From: Agapanthus africanus
Taxonomy: Eukaryota; Streptophyta; Magnoliopsida; Asparagales; Amaryllidaceae
Assembly (NCBI GenBank): GCA_030015575.1
Contig: CM057342.1
Location: forward strand, 261,788,867-261,852,866
Reading direction: 5' to 3'
Length of the DNA stretch: 64,000 nucleotides
How positions within the stretch are numbered: the first letter of the stretch is position 1; every line of letters begins with the position of its first letter. The position numbers and the translations under genes are program-made. Shown piece by piece: positions 57,258-64,000 of this stretch. The notes below the pieces were generated by a model. That model did not search any database. It was not told the origin of the DNA and saw only the letters and a list, made by a program, of their open reading frames with translations.

Positions 57258-59000
57258 GAGCTGTAGAAATGTGTCACTATAATTTTTCTCTCATCACAAA
57301 TGCTCCATGAGCAACTCAAGAAGATGAAGAGGAGGTGAGGAAACATGTGGCATGAGCAACTAAAGAAAATGGTTAAGTGTTTTCTCCAAGTGAGAATGAG
57401 AGTGAGCCATGAAGCAAGTGAAGAATCAATTGAAGAAAAGAAAATGAGCAAGGCTTGTAGAAGAGATGGCAGCCCCCTCCTTTTTCCAATCATGCAACAA
57501 AAAAATCTCATCTCATTTAACTAATAAAAAAATGCAAACCATACCTCTCTACATGCCAAAACCCATGCTCATGCCAACTCACCCTCCACCTCATTTCCAA
57601 AATGATTTTTTAAAAAGAAAATCAATTAATGAGGTGGCCATCTTTTAGAAACTATTCCGTATAAATATGGAATACAACCTGGTACACGTATCGAAACACA
57701 TATACGCGTATTGGTATAAAAGTACGAATAGCCAAGAGAGAAAATGAATAGTGAACAATAATACTAGAATACACATATATAAATACATATATAAATTATT
57801 AAATCAAAACCTGATTTAATAATCCGGCTTAATCCTAAGTCGCTAGTATTATCAACCGTCCGATTAAAGTCTGTGCAGCCTGTACACATATTTAGTCAGA
57901 CACCTGTATGTACCAACATACGTCATCTACACCATATCGCCTGAACCGTGAAAACCTTCTGTGTGGGACTCTAAAGACTCATCAATACGGTGGCAGTGGG
58001 TTTAACCATAAGCACGTCAGCGGCACTAGCTGTACGTAACGGCTATCCATGTATTGAGCGAAAGGAAGGCCAACGAGCAAACTCATCCAAACCCCTACTG
58101 AGTCTGACAGTGACAATATCCGTATAGTCCAGTCTGTTCGTCTAAGAGTATCATATATTGAGTCTATGGGGGTGGAAAAAGTCAGACCCCTAATAACGCG
58201 ACATTTAGTGTCGGTATGAAACCCATCACTACTTGAGAAACTATCGATCCTGGATCGGTAATTCTCGTCTACCCGGCCGAGGATTTCTGGTGATGGCCAC
58301 CCATGCACAACGTGACATCAACCCCCAATACCAGGAGAGACGAATCTCCGACGATCCGCTCACTGCCTCTATGTGGCTCGGGACTGTACCCAACTAAAAC
58401 TTGTTTGCACGACTCCTTTGAGCCATGGTAGGGTAGTAATCAAAGCACAGTGGGAACTCACACGAGAGAAATGACGATCTCAGGTCGACAAACCAACATG
58501 TACACATGTCACCAGGGAACTGCTATACGACAATAGGTATAATACCAACTAGCAAGTTCCCGGCGAGTCCGTCCAGTGTACTCATAACGCAATGAGCACC
58601 TGTATACTATCTTAGATAAACAAACTAACACCAATGGCTTGTGAGATCTGGCCATCGCCCCTCGTCGGGGTCTCGATCAGTATACACTAGTCTACTCTAG
58701 AGTATCGATGCCCAGTCTCGAAACTCCCATGACTAGGGACATTTAAGGATTTACTTATAGACCACCAGCTCCAATATACATGATCGCCATCATAATGCTG
58801 GTAGTCAAGCAAGAATCCTATGGGCTCTATCAATATGTAATAGTGATCTATAATATCACCTAAAGCATGATGATAAAGACAAATCAGATAGCATACTATC
58901 ATCTCAAGTAAGATTGTTTCACCAGTATAGGTCCTCCCTCAATCATCGCAATCGCCTACCTGCGACTGTGATAATTGCCTTAAGGGCACTATAGCCAACA
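57258..59000 (-). mobile_element. Copia LTR D (5' LTR of C/D), truncated
   Basis: Near-identical to 42715-44447 in order and content (gtgtcactataatttttctc near 57270, gactctaaagactc near 57970). It ends CCAACA at 59000, followed by ctacc. The last roughly 325 bp on the low-coordinate side are missing, replaced by the G1 LTR fragment. Confidence 0.85.
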
Positions 59001-59789
59001 CTACCTACCGATGATAATTTAGACCCGGCGGTTATCCGGAGGATACAGACCAGAGTCATGAGATGGATATGGGCCGATCCGGACTGACGGAGCCTATGGG
59101 CTGATACGGGCTGACGGAGCCCGAGATATGAGGATTTACGTGTCGATGCTGAACATCGGTTTCATGATGTTTCGAGTGTCGATATTGGACACTCAGGTTC
59201 CATGATTTTAATGTGTCGTTGATGAACACACGTTGGTTGATATCCTCATACATACAGGCATATATTTTCATGATGATTCGAGTGTCGATGTTGGACACTC
59301 AGGTTCTATGTTATTGTTGTGTCGTTGATAGACACACGTGGATGATATCTACATGCATACAGGCATATGATTTCAGATGCTTATTTGTATAAGTCATTTG
59401 CATTGACTCTATTGTTAACATATATGCATACATGGCCACCTTATATATCATATTATTACCTTCATGTTACAGTATGACCTAGGAATCGCTGTTAATTCGA
59501 TTTCTACCTGCTGATGTTTTCTTCTCACGAGTTGGTAACTCACACCCGTTGTGCCACAGTTTTCTTATAGGTTCGACTTCCTGGATCAGTAGCGGTATCG
59601 CTGGCGCACAGTTCCTTCAGGGTGTTTTTCTATGATAGTTGGGACACACATTGGATCGTGCCCACTCTTGTATTTTTATATTCTATTATATCTAGATAAA
59701 CTCCATCAGATCAGAAACTAGAATTTGTATATTAATAGACCTAGACAGACTGTATGTTTGCGAGACTTAGAGCGATGGGTGTGCAGGGT
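59001..59789 (+). mobile_element. Old Tekay-like LTR relic, part 2
   Basis: 59001-59005 is the ctacc target duplication. The following sequence aligns with the G1 LTR end: tacctaccgatgat, ggcggttatccggaggata, ctcacgagttggtaactcac and gttgtgccacag have counterparts at 14230-13770 on the minus strand of G1. It contains two copies of a stem-loop-bearing unit (59170-59355). Copia E interrupts it at 59790. Confidence 0.75.
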
Positions 59790-61980
59790 TGCCTAGCATG
59801 GCAGCAAGGTTTCTGGAGGCATCGTCCATGCCATTTTCAAAATTTTGCCGTTCTAGCTAACCCTAACATAGAATCGTTTACTAGAAATCGACGGAATAGA
59901 AATGCAAACGACTTTGCAAGTAAAGTGAGCAAGGAATACAACCTTTGTAGACCAGTCCTTCACTTCAATAGCTCCGTGTAGTAGTCACTTCACTGCGATC
60001 AAGAAGTCCTGGACTCTAGAGAGGCTCCGATGAAGAAACGAACATGCTTGCTTCGAAGTCTTCGAGGCCGAAGATGATCTATGTCGAAGAGACACTAACC
60101 GAAACTATCTCTTCACTAATCATGAAATTAGTGAAGCAAACACCCTATACTAAATGGCAAGTAGTAGAGGATGATGAAGTAGGAATTTTGCTCACATTAG
60201 ATTTCATATTCTCACAAGTTTTCATCACAAACTCATACCCTAGAAAACTCTTTTCTCTTTGAGCTCATGAAGAAGATGAAGAAGTATCAAGAGAGAATGA
60301 ATTATTGTTGAGATTAAAAATGCAACCAAGGGTTAAGCATGTCATGCTTAACCCTTGTAGAGAGTTAACCATGGCCATGGGTTAAAGGGTTGGGTTAAAC
60401 AAATATCCTAAACTAGACAAAAGAGTGGACAAAGTCAAAGATGCTTACAAGCTTCTACAAGCTTTCAACAAATATCAACCATGATAAAATCCACAATTTT
60501 GAATAACTTAATAATAAATATAAAACCTTAATCTTGACCCTAGCATGGTTTAACCCTTATAAACCCTAATTGCATTTGTAACCTAACATGATACATTTAG
60601 CATATATCACATATATATCAATGTATCCAAAGTGAGAAAATAAATCATAAGTAAGCTAATACTAGTTAATGTAATATAATATATCAAATATATACTTATA
60701 CATTAAATTATCAAATCAACTCTTGATTTAATAATCCGGCTATATCACCTATAACCGACTAATATCATATGAATCAACTTATCGAATCAACACTTGATCC
60801 GATAACCCGGCTATATCATATATAACCGACCGATATCTCATATCATGAGAATAGGATACGGTATCTCATATCGTATCAATCTCGGTCCTGCACATATCAC
60901 ATATGTGCTCCTACTCTGTTTCGCTTGACCCTGGAAACCCCTATGTAGGACTCTAAAGACTCGTCAATACGCCGGCAGTAGGTGATGATCATATCAAACA
61001 CCCACAAGCCGCAAGCGGTCTGATAAACGTAACGGCCACCCGGGTATTGAGCGATCAGAAGATCAACAAGCAAGCCTGCTAGTACTCCTGCGAATCCAAT
61101 CAGTAACACTACCGTACAGTCCGGTCTCTTCGTCTGATAAGTCGCATATCTCGTCTAGGGGTGGTAAACATCAGACCCCAGTAACTCGATAAGTCGTGTC
61201 GATATAAGGCTCATAACGGGTCGAGAAACTACTGATAACACTTACCAGTATATCTCTGAAGCAGCCTTGGCCAAGGACTTCCTGTTATAGCCAATCGAGC
61301 ACAGTGCAACATCAACTCCCAATACCGGGAGAGACGAAACCCCTCCTATCGCTCATTGCCTCCATGTGACTCGGGACTGTACCCAAAAGCGACCGTTTTG
61401 CACGTTATCTTGAACGTGGTAAGGTGGAAATCAAAGCAAAGTGGGAATCACACAAGACTCTATGACGATCTCGGGTCTACAGACTAACCTGTACCAGTGT
61501 TACCAGAGAACCGCCATCTGACGTTAGGTAAAATACTATCTGGGAGTTCTCGGTGAGTCCGTTCAGTGTACCCAGTCTCCGCTGAGCACCCGTATACTGT
61601 CTCTGATGTCAAACACCAATGGATATGGGATCATCCATCGCCCATCTACATGGATCGAGAAGCTATACGCTAGTCTACTCTGGTATATCGATGCCCTGTC
61701 TCGATACACCCTCGACTATGAACATTTGAAGGATGTACTTAACGACTACTCTGTCCCCACTAGTGTGATCTACATCATAGTCCTGGTAGTCAAGTACTCA
61801 CCCTAAGGGCTTTATCAACATGTAACATAGAGAAAATCAGCGTACATGTTAAGATAAAGAGCAACCAGATAGCATACTATCATGTCGAGCAAGAAAGTCC
61901 TCACTATATATGTCCAAGCATCCACTACAATATACATCGTATGTACAGTAATGGCCTCTAGGGCATACATATAACTAACA
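59790..61980 (-). mobile_element. 3' LTR of copia E (2191 bp)
   Basis: The high end ctaaca at 61980 abuts the polypurine tract (atctcccacttgc). The low end is at tgcctagcatgg. It shares the family block (ggactctaaagactcg near 60948) but is clearly diverged from A-D. It contains a perfect 31-bp palindrome (60327-60357) and a two-copy tandem repeat of about 71 bp (60711-60845). Confidence 0.82.
60711..60845 (-). repeat. 71-bp tandem repeat, two copies, in the copia E LTR
   Basis: tc(a/g)aatcaac(t/a)cttgat starts at 60711 and 60782, each followed by ataa(t/c)ccggctatatca and ataaccgac. It lies at the equivalent LTR place to the 79-bp repeat of copia A but with different sequence. Confidence 0.75.
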
Positions 61981-63671
61981 ATCTCCCACTTGCACTAGGG
62001 CCATCTGTTGTAGTATCTCATACCCAACAATCAGCAGTGGTTATAGTATCCCATACTCAACCATCCCATAAAAGTCTCTCCTGGGAATAGGACTTTGTGA
62101 GTGGATCCGCCGTGTTGTCCTCTGTAGTCTACTCTCCTAATCTCGATCTCCCTGGAGATCATCCATCTCCATGATCAGGTGATACTGACTAAGAATATGT
62201 CTGGATAACTGATGGGACGGGGGTTCCTAGGCCAAAACCACAACTCCATTGTCACACAATGGTAGGAACGAAGTTCATCTCATGAACTTATATTCATCCA
62301 GACTACATATTTGGTAGTATCCTTGGTACCAATGTATCCAGTCTTTATCGTCTCGTTTGCCACGGCATCTAGTTTGGAACTCTTCCAACATATCGTCCCT
62401 TTATTGAGGGTAAAGATAATGCATGTGACTGACATTCAGTCGACCTTACCACCCTAGAAGCTATCCAGCGATTCTCTCCAGGATCGATTGATACCATCTC
62501 ACTACACCTAATGAAAATCCTAACATCCACTTAGATCTATCTCATAGATCCAAAACCCAGGATTTAGAAGGTATCACCTTGATCCTATATGGAGAATCCT
62601 TGTGATAAGAGGAGATTGACCGAGTGTAGCATAGGAAACTCCTTCCCTATCAAGAGTATGTCATCTACGTACAATGCGAGGATCAACACTATACTCTCTA
62701 CTACCTTTTTGTATATACAAGGTTCATCTACTAATTTGATGAAGTCAAACTCTTTGACTACCATATCAAAACAGATGTTCCAACTCCGCGATGCCTGCTT
62801 TAATTCATAAAGCAACTTGCACACGTTTCCGCTGCTCCCACTGCCTACGAAGCTCTCTTGCTGTGTACTTATAGACGCTCTCTTCTAAATCACCATTTAG
62901 AAAAGCAGTCATGACACCCAACTGCCAGATATCGTAGTCATGGTATGTAGCAATGGCAAGTAGGATCTGGATGGACTTAAGCATAGGGACTAGAAAAGGT
63001 TCATCATTATCCATACTTGGTCGATGACGAGATCCTTTTGCAACAAGTCTTAGCTTTGAAAGTCTCAACTTTTCCATGTACACCAAGTAATCTTCTCAAG
63101 ATATACTTGCTCCTGATGAGGATTTAACCCTTTAGATAAAGCAACCAAAGTCCATACTTTGTTGGTGTATATGGATTCCATCTCAGATCGCTTAGCGTCC
63201 AGCCATTCTCACAGAGTCCCCACTCCTGATGGTCTGCACGAAACTAGTTGGGTCATCATCTGATGATGCAATTCTCACTCCTACTGTCATAGAGAAAACT
63301 GAAGTATATCTCAGATGGGTGAGGAACACTATTAGATCGGCGGAGAGGCTGAGGTCCATCGGGAACTATTGAATCCTCTGGTTCCACCAAATCATCAGCT
63401 GCAGTTTGTATAGCTGGAACTCCTTCCAGTTCTACCTCATGACCACTAATTTCTTCACAAGAAAATCCTTTTCTAAAAAGGTGGCATGCCACATTTTCTT
63501 CCTCGGTGTGGTAGAAGACATTCCCTTGCGAATGCTTGGGATATCAAACAAACTTCCACAGAACTGAACTTGCCTCGAGCTTGTCCGGATTTTGCTTTTA
63601 GACATAGGCCGGACAACCCTAAATCTTAACATCCTTAAGAGATGGGCTCTTCCCATACCATAATGTAAGGT
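61981..63671 (-). pseudogene. Copia E internal region: integrase end, RT, RNase H
   Basis: Read on the minus strand. 63660-63430 holds the integrase C-terminal part; 63440-63290 the linker with VPEDSIVPDGPQPLRRS-like text (here LVEPEDSIVPDGPQPLRRS). 63070-62860 holds RT (LRLVAKG, MLKSIQILLAIATYHDYDIW, TAFLNGDLEE) and 62820-62585 RT continued (ELKQASRSWN, DEPCIYKK, LYVDDILLIGK). 62580-61995 contains RNase H relics (DNGVV, SRHILSQYHLI) in broken frames. YVDD is kept, but the preceding catalytic Asp of the MDV motif is Gly (GGT at 62916-62918). Several frameshifts and stops. The protein is cut mid-integrase at about 63665 where another LTR begins. Confidence 0.85.
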
Positions 63672-64000
63672 TACCTAGGACGGCAGAAAGGTTTCGGGTG
63701 GTATCGTCCATGCCGTTTTTAAATTTTTGCCGTTCTAAATAACTCTAACCCAGAATCTTTAACTTGAAATTTAAACAAGCAAGCAATGTTAACAACTTAA
63801 CATCTAAGTGAATGAGGAATACAACCTTTGTAGACCGGTCCTTCACTTCAATAGCTCCGTGTAGTAGTCCCTTCGCTGCGATGAAATGATCATGCAGACT
63901 CTTGAATGGCTCCATGAGAAGAAAGCAACGATCTTACTTGAAGTCTTCGAGGCCGAAGATGATCTACGTCGAGGAGACACTGACCCAAGCTACCCTCTTC
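63672..64000 (-). mobile_element. Copia LTR F, terminal part (runs out of the window)
   Basis: Parallel to 59790-60100 of the E LTR: acctagg then ggcag, ggtttcgggtggtatcgtcc, acaacctttgtagaccggtc, gaagtcttcgaggccgaaga. It starts next to a mid-integrase reading of E, so it is either a separate copia inserted in E or the 5' LTR of E brought close by an internal deletion. Confidence 0.7.

Larger units (their letters stand above)
42382..59000 (-). mobile_element. Copia element C/D, minus strand, with other elements nested inside
   Basis: Ends are defined by the ctacc duplication and by the old Tekay-like LTR continuing on both sides. 3' LTR 42382-44447, decayed interior 44448 to about 48890, 5' LTR 59000-57258 lacking its last roughly 325 bp. 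Between 48.9 and 57.26 kb lie foreign sequences, including the T2 5' half. The 16.6-kb span is thus a composite. Confidence 0.75.

Noticed and set aside
1-64000. tRNA or rRNA genes
   Set aside because: The only tRNA-like matches are the short primer-binding sites; no cloverleaf or rRNA sequence was seen by eye, although a dedicated scan was not possible.

Overview
This is nuclear DNA from a flowering plant, from a repeat-rich, gene-poor part of the genome. I recognise no host gene, RNA gene or CRISPR array. Almost every recognisable base belongs to LTR retrotransposons that have inserted into each other. The plant assignment rests on the lineages present: a Tekay/Del-type chromovirus with a 3.5-kb LTR, an Athila element with its TGGCGCCGTTGCC primer-binding site, a Tat-lineage element with a second (archaeal-type) RNase H, several Ty1/copia elements sharing one LTR family, and a CACTA transposase-associated domain relic. 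I cannot name the species.

Layout. 1-5667: decayed copia element 'A' (+), 3' part plus 3' LTR. 5668-16620: Tekay chromovirus 'G1' (-) with a nearly open gag-pol and one in-frame stop. 16621-36870: 3' half of Tat element 'T2' (+), interrupted at 19423-30638 by a well preserved Athila element (-) with a perfect 5-bp target duplication. 36876-39460: two copia LTR pieces, X and B (-). 39461-42381 and 59006-59789: an old Tekay-like LTR (+), split by copia element 'C/D' (-, 42382-59000, target duplication ctacc). 44448 to about 48890: decayed copia C internal region. 48891-51548: unassigned DNA with a possible exon-like block. 51549-51795: CACTA relic. 51796-52057: other piece of copia LTR X. 52058-56632: 5' LTR and gag of T2. 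56633-57257: outer end of the G1 3' LTR. 57258-59000: copia LTR D. 59790-64000: copia E with copia F inserted in it.

Main result. The two halves of T2 lie in the wrong order: its 5' LTR and gag sit at 52-56.6 kb, downstream of its pol and 3' LTR at 16.6-36.9 kb, all on the same strand. Three independent signs say they are one insertion. The outer 5-bp duplications match (ataac at 52053-52057 and 36871-36875). The G1 insertion site matches on both sides (gccat at 56628-56632, gccgt at 16621-16625). The part missing from the G1 3' LTR at 5.7 kb starts at 56.6 kb. So the window holds a block permutation (tandem duplication followed by deletion, excision and reinsertion as a circle, or an assembly misjoin).

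Relative ages follow the nesting and LTR divergence estimated by eye: Tekay-like relic and copia fragments oldest, then T2, then G1 (about 1.6% between LTRs) and Athila (about 1.4%). No element here looks autonomous: Athila has an open pol but a broken gag, G1 has a stop in RT and an Asp-to-Asn change at an integrase catalytic position, and T2 carries many C-to-T-type stops.
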